NCBI RefSeq assembly: GCF_047470865.1
Contig: NZ_JAZDRH010000016.1
Span: forward strand, 14,413 to 78,412
Length of the DNA stretch: 64,000 bases
Direction: 5' to 3'
Source: JAZDRH01 sp047470865
GTDB taxonomy: Bacteria; Pseudomonadota; Gammaproteobacteria; Pseudomonadales; Pseudomonadaceae
Numbering within the stretch: the first letter of the stretch is position 1; each line of letters starts with the position of its first letter. The notes below the pieces were generated by a model that made no database searches, was not told where the DNA came from, and saw only the letters and a program-made list of their open reading frames with translations. Made by a program: the position numbers and the translations under genes. Below are positions 1-7,501 of this stretch, piece after piece.

Positions 1-1
1 T

Positions 2-436
2 GAGTTTTTCAACGATGTTACCGGTATTCCTTATACCATTATAGCTATTGCTTTTACCTTGTTTAGCTGGTTGGTGTCGAATGTGGGTTTAGAGCAGTTG
101 CTCAGTTTCTCTGCACCCGTGCTAACAGGACTCTATCCATTGGCTATTGTTATTACACTTTTAGCCCTGGCAGATGGTGTTTGGAATTATCGACCACTCA
201 TTTATATTCCAACTCTGTTTGTTACTTTGCTGTTTGGCATTGTTGATGGTTTAAATGCTGCGGGATTAAATGATTATGTGCCACGCATGTTTGATGGGAT
301 TTTTGCCGCAGAAGTAAAAATGGGCTGGCTGCTTCCTGTTTGTTACACAGTGCTTGCCGCTTTTATTTTGGATCGTTATGCGCCGCGTGCCATTGATTAT
401 GTGGTTCAACAAGCCAATAAATCCTCAAAAGAATAA
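2..436 (+). CDS. brnQ: Branched-chain amino acid carrier BrnQ, C-terminal part (cut by window edge)
   Basis: This is the last ~144 residues of a Na+-coupled leucine/isoleucine/valine symporter of the BrnQ (LIVCS) family, an inner-membrane protein with about 12 helices. The reading frame is open to the left edge, and the residues before the first possible internal start (EFFND then TGIPY) match the same region of the two downstream copies, so the gene starts outside the window. The motif FSWLVSNVG and the later DGLNAA and LDRYAPRA segments are shared with the next gene. It is the first of three tandem brnQ genes on the same strand and is followed by its own hairpin terminator. Family assignment is secure; which amino acid it prefers cannot be read from the sequence. 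Confidence 0.9.
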   Translation, partial: EFFNDVTGIPYTIIAIAFTLFSWLVSNVGLEQLLSFSAPVLTGLYPLAIVITLLALADGVWNYRPLIYIPTLFVTLLFGIVDGLNAAGLNDYVPRMFDGIFAAEVKMGWLLPVCYTVLAAFILDRYAPRAIDYVVQQANKSSKE

Positions 437-455
437 AAGATATTTACCTCATCTA

Positions 456-483
456 AAAAGCCCTGAGTTATTCAGGGCTTTTG
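456..483 (+). terminator. Intrinsic terminator after first brnQ
   Basis: An inverted repeat (AAAAGCCCTGA, loop, TCAGGGCTTTT) lies about 20 bases after the stop codon and ends in a T-rich run. It separates the first and second brnQ genes into independent transcripts. Confidence 0.85.
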
Positions 484-849
484 CGTTTTGTTGTGGCTAA
501 AACGATAGATTGCGGTTAATTGAGGAAATTTAATTAATTTTGGCTAAAATGATCAGGCCCTGTTTTAGTTATTTTCTAAACCCTAAAAAAATTAGTGTTT
601 ATTAGCGAATTATTGATATTTACTAAAAAAAATAAGCGTAATTTGTTATTGTTACTAGTTCCATCTTACCCGATGGATGATTGTTTTTAAGGATTACAAT
701 AGCAGTAATGCCACTTACCCAGTGCAATAACTCGCCTTAAAAATAAGGGTCGCACACCAAGCGATGGCAATTGAAACAGCTGATAGTTATCAGTTACCTG
801 TATCTAAATGCAGCCTTGTGCTGTGTTGCATCCTTTGGTTTGAAAATAA
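484..849. other. AT-rich intergenic region upstream of second brnQ
   Basis: About 370 bases without a convincing gene. It is AT-rich and presumably holds the promoter of the second brnQ. I see a small CCATC/GATGG inverted repeat near 661-677 and no strong ribosome-binding site before the ATG at 850. I could not identify a known riboswitch or a leader peptide rich in Leu, Ile or Val. Confidence 0.5.
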
Positions 850-2238
850 ATGAAGCGTTTAAGTAGTTTTGAGTTGCTCGCTCTAGGTTTTATGACCTTT
901 GCGTTATTTTTAGGCGCAGGCAATATTATTATGCCGGCTTTAATTGGTATGCAAGCTGGGGCGCAGGCTTGGCCAGCCTCTATCGGTTTTTTAATTAGTG
1001 CGGTAAGTCTGCCATTATTGGCAGTAGTTGCCTTAGGTCGTGTAGGGGGCGGACTAATTAGCTTGGCCTCTCCTTTAGGGCGTTTTGTGGCAGTTTGTTT
1101 TGCTGTAGCTGTATATTTAGCAATAGGCCCTTTGTTTGCTACACCTCGTACTGCAGCAGTGTCTTTTGAAATAGGTTTAACACCTTTCTTAAAGTTTTTG
1201 CCTGGCGTTGATCAAAGCTGCTTAGTCAGTGAAGAGTGTTATAAGCCTGTAGCTTCTACAGCGCTTTGGGGGTATTCAACGCTGTATTTTGCGATTGTAT
1301 TATTTTTAGCGCTACGTCCTAGTAAAATTGTTGATAACTTGGGCAAGATAATGACGCCTGTATTACTGCTAGGGCTTATTGTGCTAGGTGGTACAGCCAT
1401 GTTTTTACCTGCTGGCGAAATGGGACCAGTGCAAGCAGAATACAGTAAAGTTCCTATGGTAAAAGGTTTCCTTGAGGGTTACTTAACCATGGATGCCCTT
1501 GCAGCATTAGTGTTTGGTTTGGTTATTGCTAATGCTATCCGTAGTAAAGGAATTACAGATCAAAAATTGATTACACGTTACAGCATCTATGCGGGTTTGA
1601 TGGCCGCTGTGGGTTTATCACTTGTTTATTTGACACTTATTTATTTAGGGGCTGGCTCTTACGATCTAGTAAAGGATATTCCAGATATTAATGGTGGATT
1701 GATATTGGCCAAATATGTAGAGCATACCTTTGGCGATGTTGGTAATAGTTTATTGGCTTTGGTTATTGTGCTGGCTTGTTTAACTACAGCTGTTGGTTTA
1801 ATTACAGCCTGTGCAGAGTTTTTTAATGACTTAACAGATATTCCGTATTGGGTTATTGCCAGTGTGTTTACGACCTTTAGCTGGTTGATTTCTAATGTGG
1901 GCTTAAGCCAATTACTAGAGCTATCTATTCCAGTTTTATATGGTTTGTATCCACTAGCTATTGCTTTGATTCTATTAGCCTTAAGCAGCAAGCTTTGGAA
2001 TTATCCATCTATAGTATTTATCCCTGTTATGTATGTAACCTTCATTTTTGGATTAGTCGATGGTTTAAATGCAGCTAAATTAAATGCTTATGTGCCAGCG
2101 ATGTTTGATGGTCTATTTGGTGTTGATATGCAGATGGCTTGGGTGTTACCAGCTGTTTTTACGCTATGCTCGGCTATAGTGCTAGATCGCTATGCCCCTC
2201 AAGCCATTAAACATATTGCGCAGCAGATTAAGTCATAA
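850..2238 (+). CDS. brnQ: Branched-chain amino acid carrier BrnQ (second copy)
   Basis: A 462-residue polytopic inner-membrane symporter of the BrnQ/LIVCS family, which takes up Leu, Ile and Val with Na+. The N-terminus carries the family signature (FALFLGAGNIIMPALIG, residues ~19-35), followed by the conserved GPLFATPRTAAVSFE segment at ~100-115 and the TMDALAALVFG segment at ~215. Length is normal for the family. The ATG lacks a strong Shine-Dalgarno sequence but gives the standard N-terminus. It is the middle of three tandem copies, each with its own terminator, which argues for separate regulation rather than an operon. The three proteins are clearly homologous throughout but have diverged, so the duplications are not recent. 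Confidence 0.95.
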   Translation: MKRLSSFELLALGFMTFALFLGAGNIIMPALIGMQAGAQAWPASIGFLISAVSLPLLAVVALGRVGGGLISLASPLGRFVAVCFAVAVYLAIGPLFATPRTAAVSFEIGLTPFLKFLPGVDQSCLVSEECYKPVASTALWGYSTLYFAIVLFLALRPSKIVDNLGKIMTPVLLLGLIVLGGTAMFLPAGEMGPVQAEYSKVPMVKGFLEGYLTMDALAALVFGLVIANAIRSKGITDQKLITRYSIYAGLMAAVGLSLVYLTLIYLGAGSYDLVKDIPDINGGLILAKYVEHTFGDVGNSLLALVIVLACLTTAVGLITACAEFFNDLTDIPYWVIASVFTTFSWLISNVGLSQLLELSIPVLYGLYPLAIALILLALSSKLWNYPSIVFIPVMYVTFIFGLVDGLNAAKLNAYVPAMFDGLFGVDMQMAWVLPAVFTLCSAIVLDRYAPQAIKHIAQQIKS

Positions 2239-2259
2239 ACTAACTAGGAAGTCTGCATA

Positions 2260-2286
2260 AAAGCCAAGCAGTAGCTTGGCTTTTTT
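2260..2286 (+). terminator. Intrinsic terminator after second brnQ
   Basis: The inverted repeat AAGCCAAGC / GCTTGGCTT is followed directly by a T run, 20-odd bases after the brnQ stop codon. Confidence 0.85.
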
Positions 2287-2596
2287 AATCTACTACTTTG
2301 GAATAATAGGTTGAAATATAAAATTTTAACTGCCAATTAGTTATCTGTTATTAGTATTTTATTTTTAAAATATTTTAGATTTAGAATTTTTTATTTGATT
2401 TCTGGGTTGTTGTTAACATTTTATGGCAAGTTGGCTGCTTGTGCTCTAGCATGCGTTTAAATTTGTTATGTTACCCACCGAATTAGCACTTATATCCAAG
2501 AAGGCTAATTTTTTTGCACTCAAGTTATCCATTTGGGCTTTCTCTACTTGTTCAGTTGTGACAATGATCTTGTACATCAGCTGGTAAGGATCACGC
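2287..2596. other. AT-rich intergenic region upstream of third brnQ
   Basis: About 310 bases with no supported gene. The first part is very AT-rich (TTTTAAAATATTTT-like tracts) and probably contains the promoter of the third brnQ. A seven-codon open frame (2564-2587) ends just before the brnQ start, but it has no ribosome-binding site and I do not call it a gene. Confidence 0.5.
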
Positions 2597-3979
2597 ATGA
2601 ATCGCTTAAGCGGCTATGAAGTTTTAGCCTTGGGCTTTATGACCTTTGCTTTATTTTTAGGTGCTGGGAATATTATTGTTCCAGCTGAAGTGGGTATGAA
2701 AGCGGGTGCTGCCTCATGGGCTGCCTGCTTAGGCTTTTTAATTACAGCAGTGAGTATGCCATTATTAACTGTTATTGCTCTGGCTAGAGCAGGTGGTGGC
2801 ATGGCTATTTTAACCTCGCCTGTAGGCCGAGTAGCGGGGTTGGTTTTTGCCGTAGCTATTTATTTGGCCATTGGCCCATTTTTCGGTACACCTCGTACCG
2901 CTGCTGTTTCTTTTGAAATTGGTATTACACCTTTTCTAAAATATTTACCCTTTGTGAATACTGAGCAATTGGTGGAGAAAGATTATCTTGCGCAGGTTTC
3001 CTCAATAGCTTTATGGGGGTACTCCAGTCTTTATTTTACGATTGTATTTTGTTTAGTTATTAATCCTAAAAAAATGGTTGACCGGTTGGGCAAGTTATTA
3101 ACCCCAGCGTTATTGCTAGGCTTATTAATTTTAGGTATTAGCGCTATTGCAGCTCCAGCTGGAGCATTAGGACCTATAACAGAACGCTATCAAGAAAATG
3201 CAATGCTATCTGGTTTCTTAGATGGCTATTTAACAATGGACGCTTTAGCGGCATTGGTGTTTGGTTTGGTTATTGCTAATGCGGTACGTAGTAAAGGCAT
3301 TACTGACAAAAAACTTATCACAGGTTATTGCATTGTTGCAGGTGTTATTGGTGCAGTAGGTTTGTCTCTGGTTTATTTAGCGCTAATTAACCTTGGGGCA
3401 AGTAGTTATGCCATTGCAGCGGATGCTGCCAATGGTGGCGCAATTTTAGCGGCCTATGTGCAGTATACTTTTGGTGACTTAGGTAATGTATTGCTTGCTA
3501 GTGTAATTATTCTTGCTTGTATGACGACCGCAGTAGGCTTGATTACAGCTTGTGGTGAGTATTTTGCCGAGTTAACAGGCATGTCGTATCGTTTGATTGT
3601 GCTACTGGTGACTTTATTTAGTTGGCTCGTTTCAAATGTTGGTCTGACTGATTTATTAGCTTTTTCGATTCCAGTTTTAGTTGGGTTATACCCATTATCT
3701 GTCGTATTGGTTTTGCTTTCGTTGGCCCATAAACTCTGGCGCTATCCGCCATTGGTTTTTATTCCAACGCTTTTGGTTACATTGGTGTTTGGAATTTTTG
3801 ATGCTTTTGTTGCGGCTAAGTGGGATTTTTTAGTGCCCGACTTTATTCAGGCGTTATGGGGTGCTGAGCAGCAAATGGGCTGGGTGCTACCCGTTAGCTT
3901 TACTTTATTGATGATGCTGATATTAGATAGAGCGTTTGGCCAACATCTTATTAAATCTAAATTCAGTAATCCAAATTAA
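2597..3979 (+). CDS. brnQ: Branched-chain amino acid carrier BrnQ (third copy)
   Basis: A 460-residue LIVCS-family symporter closely resembling the gene just upstream: FALFLGAGNIIVPAEVG near the N-terminus, GPFFGTPRTAAVSFE at ~95-110 and TMDALAALVFGLVIANA at ~215-230 are shared. A TAAGGA ribosome-binding sequence lies 7-8 bases before the ATG, which supports this start. The differences between the copies (the extracellular loop after residue 120 and the C-terminal tail) suggest divergence in substrate preference or regulation, but this is inference. The gene is followed by a long hairpin shared with the convergent lipoprotein gene. Confidence 0.95.
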   Translation: MNRLSGYEVLALGFMTFALFLGAGNIIVPAEVGMKAGAASWAACLGFLITAVSMPLLTVIALARAGGGMAILTSPVGRVAGLVFAVAIYLAIGPFFGTPRTAAVSFEIGITPFLKYLPFVNTEQLVEKDYLAQVSSIALWGYSSLYFTIVFCLVINPKKMVDRLGKLLTPALLLGLLILGISAIAAPAGALGPITERYQENAMLSGFLDGYLTMDALAALVFGLVIANAVRSKGITDKKLITGYCIVAGVIGAVGLSLVYLALINLGASSYAIAADAANGGAILAAYVQYTFGDLGNVLLASVIILACMTTAVGLITACGEYFAELTGMSYRLIVLLVTLFSWLVSNVGLTDLLAFSIPVLVGLYPLSVVLVLLSLAHKLWRYPPLVFIPTLLVTLVFGIFDAFVAAKWDFLVPDFIQALWGAEQQMGWVLPVSFTLLMMLILDRAFGQHLIKSKFSNPN

Positions 3980-3999
3980 GCAAACAGTGGGGAGTGCAC

Positions 4000-4031
4000 G
4001 ATAAAAGCCATTATTGAGCTGGCTTTTATCG
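4000..4031. terminator. Bidirectional intrinsic terminator
   Basis: A perfect inverted repeat of about 12 bp (CGATAAAAGCCA / TGGCTTTTATCG) lies between the convergent third brnQ and the lipoprotein gene. Read leftwards it is reached shortly after the lipoprotein stop codon, so it can end both transcripts. Confidence 0.8.
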
Positions 4032-4038
4032 TTAAAAA

Positions 4039-4371
4039 TTAGTTTTTTAATTTATTGATAGTATTTTCTGTAGCTTCTTTAGTTTTTTCCCACGCATTAC
4101 TAGAAGCTTCCTTGGTTTTATTCCAGGCTTCGTTGCTGGTGTCTTTGGTTTTCTCCCAAGCTGAAGTATCGTTTTTTGGGGAGGTTCCTAGCGCTTGGTT
4201 TAGATGCTCTATGGTTTGTTGGGTGCCTGTATCAACTTCTGCTGTACTAGTAGATTGTTGTGGCACCGCCGCACTCATGGGGGGCTGTTGCTTAGCAGGA
4301 GCTTCTTTTTCGCACGCTGTTAAGAGGGCGCTTGTGGAAATAAGTAAGCTAAGCAGTAGTTGTTTTCTCAT
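4039..4371 (-). CDS. Small lipoprotein with C-terminal 11-residue repeats
   Basis: A 110-residue predicted lipoprotein. The N-terminal signal peptide ends in a lipobox (LTAC, Cys ~20), so the mature protein should be lipid-anchored in the envelope. After a Pro/Gln/Thr-rich linker comes a short HLNQALG segment, then about three and a half tandem 11-residue repeats of the pattern A-W-x-K-T-K-(E/D)-(A/T), predicted to form an amphipathic helix like those of LEA-type proteins. The neighbouring upstream gene is a shorter lipoprotein with the same plan (signal, KEEAP-like stretch, NHALG) but without the repeats, so the two look like paralogs. Function is unknown; a stress-related envelope role is only a guess. 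The 16-base gap between them suggests cotranscription. Confidence 0.75.
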   Translation of the reverse strand: MRKQLLLSLLISTSALLTACEKEAPAKQQPPMSAAVPQQSTSTAEVDTGTQQTIEHLNQALGTSPKNDTSAWEKTKDTSNEAWNKTKEASSNAWEKTKEATENTINKLKN

Positions 4372-4387
4372 TACTCAGGTGGCCTTC

Positions 4388-4609
4388 TTAGTTACTTGTG
4401 TTTGGCGCATCTTCGCCTAAAGCGTGGTTCATGTTATCTATCGCCTGTTTATTGGCGGCTTCTAAGTCATGCTTGACCTTGTCAATTTGTTGTTGGCCAT
4501 GTGTCAGGATTGAAGGGGCTTCTTTTGTAACAGGAGCTTCTTCTTTCCCGCAAGCGCTTAACAGCAAGCTAATTGAAATGGCTATGGTAAGAGAGAAGAT
4601 GTTTTTCAT
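4388..4609 (-). CDS. Small lipoprotein
   Basis: A 73-residue predicted lipoprotein with a hydrophobic signal peptide and lipobox LSAC (Cys ~20). The mature part is short, charged and ends in NMNHALGEDAPN, which resembles the HLNQALGTSPKN stretch of the next gene on the same strand. An AGGAAA-type ribosome-binding sequence precedes the ATG. It is transcribed divergently from htpG and probably together with the downstream repeat lipoprotein. I do not recognise a named family. Confidence 0.7.
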   Translation of the reverse strand: MKNIFSLTIAISISLLLSACGKEEAPVTKEAPSILTHGQQQIDKVKHDLEAANKQAIDNMNHALGEDAPNTSN

Positions 4610-4705
4610 ATGTGTTTCCTAAAAGAGAAGAGCAAACTACTTAGAGTCTAAGGTGATGAGAAGGTTTTATGTGAAAACTTAACAATTTTTTACAGTAACA
4701 AAATC

Positions 4706-4733
4706 CTTGTATTTCACAAAAATATCCCCATTA
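4706..4733 (+). promoter_or_regulatory. Sigma-32 (RpoH) type heat-shock promoter of htpG
   Basis: CTTGTAT at 4706-4712, a 13-base spacer and CCCCATTA at 4726-4733 closely match the RpoH consensus (CTTGAAA and CCCCATNT). It lies about 50 bases before the htpG start codon, and htpG is a classic member of the RpoH regulon. Confidence 0.8.
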
Positions 4734-4783
4734 AAGGAAGCATTGGTTTAAGTATCTTTTAAAAGTGTGGAGTTTGTGTCGTT

Positions 4784-6682
4784 ATGAGCGCTACTAAGGC
4801 TAAAGAAACCCTAGGTTTTCAAACAGAAGTTAAACAGCTTCTGCATTTAATGATTCACTCATTGTATTCCAATAAAGAAATTTTCTTGCGTGAGCTGATT
4901 TCAAACGCTTCTGATGCAGTGGATAAGCTACGTTTTGAAGCGCTATCTAATGGCGCATTATTGGCTAATGATAGCGAATTGCGTATTCGCGTTAGCTTCG
5001 ATAAAGAGGCTAAAACGCTAACCATTGAGGACAATGGTATTGGCATGAGTCGTGATGAAGTGATCGCTAACTTAGGCACTATCGCTAAATCAGGAACAGC
5101 AGATTTTCTAAGTAAATTAACGGGCGATCAAAAGAAAGACTCTCAGCTCATTGGCCAGTTCGGTGTGGGCTTTTACTCTGCCTTTATTGTGGCAGACCAA
5201 GTGGATGTGTATACCCGTCGTGCTGATTTACCTGCTGACCAAGCAGTTCTCTGGAGTTCAAAAGGGGAAGGTGAGTTTGATATTGAAACTATCACTAAAG
5301 AAGAACGTGGTAGCCGTATTGTATTGCACCTAAAAGAAACTGAAGTGGATTTTGCCGACGGTTGGCGCCTGCGCACTATCATCACCAAGTACTCTGACCA
5401 TGTGGGGTTGCCTATTGAACTGCCTAAAGAGCAAGAGGAAGAAGGTGCAGAGGCAGCAGGCGAGTGGGAAGTAGTTAACCGTGCTAGCGCGCTATGGACA
5501 CGTTCTCGCTCTGAAGTTAAAGAAGACGAATATAAAGAGTTTTATAAGCATGTTGCCCATGATTATGACGATCCATTGGCTTGGAGCCATAACCGTGTTG
5601 AAGGTAAATTAGAATACACTTCGCTCCTCTATGTTCCCGCGCGCGCGCCTTTTGACTTATATCATCGTGAAGCACCTAAAGGCTTAAAACTCTATGTGCA
5701 GCGTGTATTTATTATGGATCAAGCGGATCAGTTTTTACCACTGTATCTGCGTTTTATCAAAGGTGTAGTTGACTCTAATGACCTTTCATTAAACGTATCA
5801 CGCGAAATCCTACAAAAAGATCCAGTCATTGATAGCATGAAATCAGCGCTAACTAAGCGCGTATTAGATATGCTAGAGAAAATGGCTAAAGCAGATACCG
5901 AAGATTATCAAAAATTCTGGGATACCTTTGGTCAAGTGCTTAAAGAAGGTCCTAGTGAAGACTTTGCCAACAAAGAAAAAATTGCAGGCTTATTGCGTTT
6001 TGCTTCTACGGCCAATGAAAATGATAAGCAAGTTGTATCTTTGGCGCAGTACATTGAACGTATGAAAGAAGGTCAAGATAAGATTTATTACTTAACAGGC
6101 GAAAGCTATGCGCAAGTTAAGAATAGTCCGCATCTTGAGGTATTCCGTAAAAAAGGTATTGAAGTACTGCTTTTAACAGATCGTATTGATGAGTGGCTAA
6201 TGAGCTACTTAACTGAGTTTGATACTAAGCATTTTGTTGATGTAGCTCGTGGTGATCTTGATCTAGGTACATTAGATTCAGCAGAAGACAAGCAAGCGCA
6301 AGAACAAGAAGCTAAGGCTAAGCAAGGACTGATAGAGCATTTAAAAGAAGTGCTGAACGATCAAGTTGAAGATGTGCGTGTTTCGCATCGTTTGACAGAG
6401 TCGCCAGCCATTTTAGCCATTGGTGAGCAAGATCTTGGTTTGCAAATGCGTCAAATTTTAGCTGCTTCTGGTCAAGCGGTACCTGAAAGTAAGCCAATTT
6501 TTGAGATTAACCCTAATCATCCATTGATTGAAAAGCTTGATGTGGAAACTGATGATGAACGTTTTGCCAGCTTAGCTTTTGTATTATTTGATCAAGCTGC
6601 TTTAGCAGCAGGAAATACCTTGAAAGATCCTGCGGCCTATGTGCAGCGATTAAATAAATTATTAATTGAGCTTTCTGCTTAG
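4784..6682 (+). CDS. htpG: Molecular chaperone HtpG (bacterial Hsp90)
   Basis: A 632-residue ATP-dependent chaperone that remodels client proteins together with DnaK in the cytoplasm. The N-terminal GHKL ATPase domain is complete: NKEIFLRELISNASDA (~25-40), DNGIGM (~85) and GQFGVGFYSAF (~125). The middle domain (FYKHVAHDYDDPLAW, then SLNVSREILQ) and the C-terminal dimerisation domain (NPNHPLI) follow in the usual order, and the length is normal. A GTGGAG sequence precedes the ATG. A heat-shock promoter sits directly upstream and a strong terminator directly downstream, so it is a single-gene transcription unit. Confidence 0.98.
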   Translation: MSATKAKETLGFQTEVKQLLHLMIHSLYSNKEIFLRELISNASDAVDKLRFEALSNGALLANDSELRIRVSFDKEAKTLTIEDNGIGMSRDEVIANLGTIAKSGTADFLSKLTGDQKKDSQLIGQFGVGFYSAFIVADQVDVYTRRADLPADQAVLWSSKGEGEFDIETITKEERGSRIVLHLKETEVDFADGWRLRTIITKYSDHVGLPIELPKEQEEEGAEAAGEWEVVNRASALWTRSRSEVKEDEYKEFYKHVAHDYDDPLAWSHNRVEGKLEYTSLLYVPARAPFDLYHREAPKGLKLYVQRVFIMDQADQFLPLYLRFIKGVVDSNDLSLNVSREILQKDPVIDSMKSALTKRVLDMLEKMAKADTEDYQKFWDTFGQVLKEGPSEDFANKEKIAGLLRFASTANENDKQVVSLAQYIERMKEGQDKIYYLTGESYAQVKNSPHLEVFRKKGIEVLLLTDRIDEWLMSYLTEFDTKHFVDVARGDLDLGTLDSAEDKQAQEQEAKAKQGLIEHLKEVLNDQVEDVRVSHRLTESPAILAIGEQDLGLQMRQILAASGQAVPESKPIFEINPNHPLIEKLDVETDDERFASLAFVLFDQAALAAGNTLKDPAAYVQRLNKLLIELSA

Positions 6683-6691
6683 TTAATAGAA

Positions 6692-6722
6692 GAAAAAGCG
6701 AAGCCTAGGCTTCGCTTTTTTA
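6692..6722 (+). terminator. Intrinsic terminator after htpG
   Basis: An extended near-perfect palindrome (AAAAAGCGAAGCC / GGCTTCGCTTTTT) lies 10 bases after the stop codon, with a flanking T run. Confidence 0.9.
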
Positions 6723-6820
6723 TGGCTATGTGATCTGGGGCACAACCAGCATGACCAGCGTTAAAAGATAACTTTTGAATACTATATAGTAAGTTAATGA
6801 GATAACACTGAGAGGAATAT

Positions 6821-7129
6821 ATGTTTAAGAGCGCACTCAAACTGGCTGTTTTAGGTTCAGCCATGGTTCTACTAAATGCTTGTACAACTAATTCTACGTC
6901 GGCTACGGTGGCAAGTGCAGGGCACAATGCTAAAGCGTGCGCCCCAGCTCCTGCTAAAACCTTAGTTGGTCAAACTGCGAATTTATCTGATTTAGTTATT
7001 AAAGAGAAAACTGGGGCTAAAACTATTCGCCGCCTTGAAGAAGGTTCTCCAATGACTATGGATTATGATGCTCAACGTATTAGCATCATTACTAAAGGCG
7101 ATGTTATTGTTGATGCAATTTGCGGTTAA
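6821..7129 (+). CDS. I78-family peptidase inhibitor lipoprotein
   Basis: A 102-residue secreted lipoprotein. The signal peptide ends in the lipobox LNAC (Cys ~21). After a Ser/Thr/Ala-rich linker the C-terminal ~65 residues fit the I78 serine-peptidase inhibitor family: LVGQ near residue 50, RRLEEGSPMTMDYDAQRI around 70-87 and a closing DAICG, with two cysteines positioned to form a disulfide (CAPAP and the final CG). The family is small, periplasmic or secreted, and thought to block subtilisin/chymotrypsin-like peptidases. A GAGAGGAA ribosome-binding site precedes the ATG. The next gene starts within 20 bases, so the two are probably cotranscribed. The family call rests on recognised spacing and motifs rather than a search. 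Confidence 0.7.
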   Translation: MFKSALKLAVLGSAMVLLNACTTNSTSATVASAGHNAKACAPAPAKTLVGQTANLSDLVIKEKTGAKTIRRLEEGSPMTMDYDAQRISIITKGDVIVDAICG

Positions 7130-7147
7130 TTGAATAAACTGCTGAGC

Positions 7148-7501
7148 ATGTCAGTATTGCAACCAATTGATATTCATCTTGATGCTGAAGACAGTGACGA
7201 TGATTTTTTCAATTTGGGTTTTGAGTTTGATCGTGCCTTAGGCGTAAAGCCAGATTATTTATGCTTATGTCGTGATTTTTACGAAGCACCTGAGTTTTTG
7301 TATATCGAAGCTGAAGATCAAATTTTTGGCTTCTATACACAAAAAGCGTCTTTTACCATTGAAAGATGTATCTTAACTATTCGTTTACATGATCAGCAGG
7401 TGTTTCATTGGAACCAAGCGCAGCAGGTGCAAATTGCGCTTGATCCTAAACAGTTAGAGCAAGTTAGGGATTGTTTAGTATGCATGTTTGACTTCACTTA
7501 A
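7148..7501 (+). CDS. Hypothetical acidic protein
   Basis: A 117-residue acidic, cytoplasmic-looking protein without signal peptide or membrane helix. I chose the ATG at 7148 rather than the TTG immediately after the preceding stop. The order of short predicted strands (LCLCRDF, FLYIEAEDQIFGFY, SFTIERCILTIRL, VQIAL) and the run IEAEDQIFGFY followed by ERCILTIRL loosely recall Imm10-type immunity proteins, but no toxin gene is adjacent and I would not name it so. It follows the I78 inhibitor lipoprotein closely and its end overlaps by 4 bases the end of the convergent map gene. Confidence 0.6.
   Translation: MSVLQPIDIHLDAEDSDDDFFNLGFEFDRALGVKPDYLCLCRDFYEAPEFLYIEAEDQIFGFYTQKASFTIERCILTIRLHDQQVFHWNQAQQVQIALDPKQLEQVRDCLVCMFDFT

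Noticed and set aside
2564..2587. Seven-codon open frame (M-I-L-Y-I-S-W) just before the third brnQ, a possible attenuator peptide
   Set aside because: It has no ribosome-binding site, is not strongly enriched in Leu/Ile/Val, no terminator/antiterminator pairing is evident, and the other brnQ copies lack it.
4055..4420. Plus-strand open frame of about 120 codons over the lipoprotein genes
   Set aside because: It is the antisense of a convincing lipoprotein with lipobox and repeats, and has no family features of its own.
7148..7501. Naming the acidic protein an Imm10 immunity protein
   Set aside because: The resemblance is a weak strand pattern by eye, and no toxin or contact-dependent inhibition gene is next to it.
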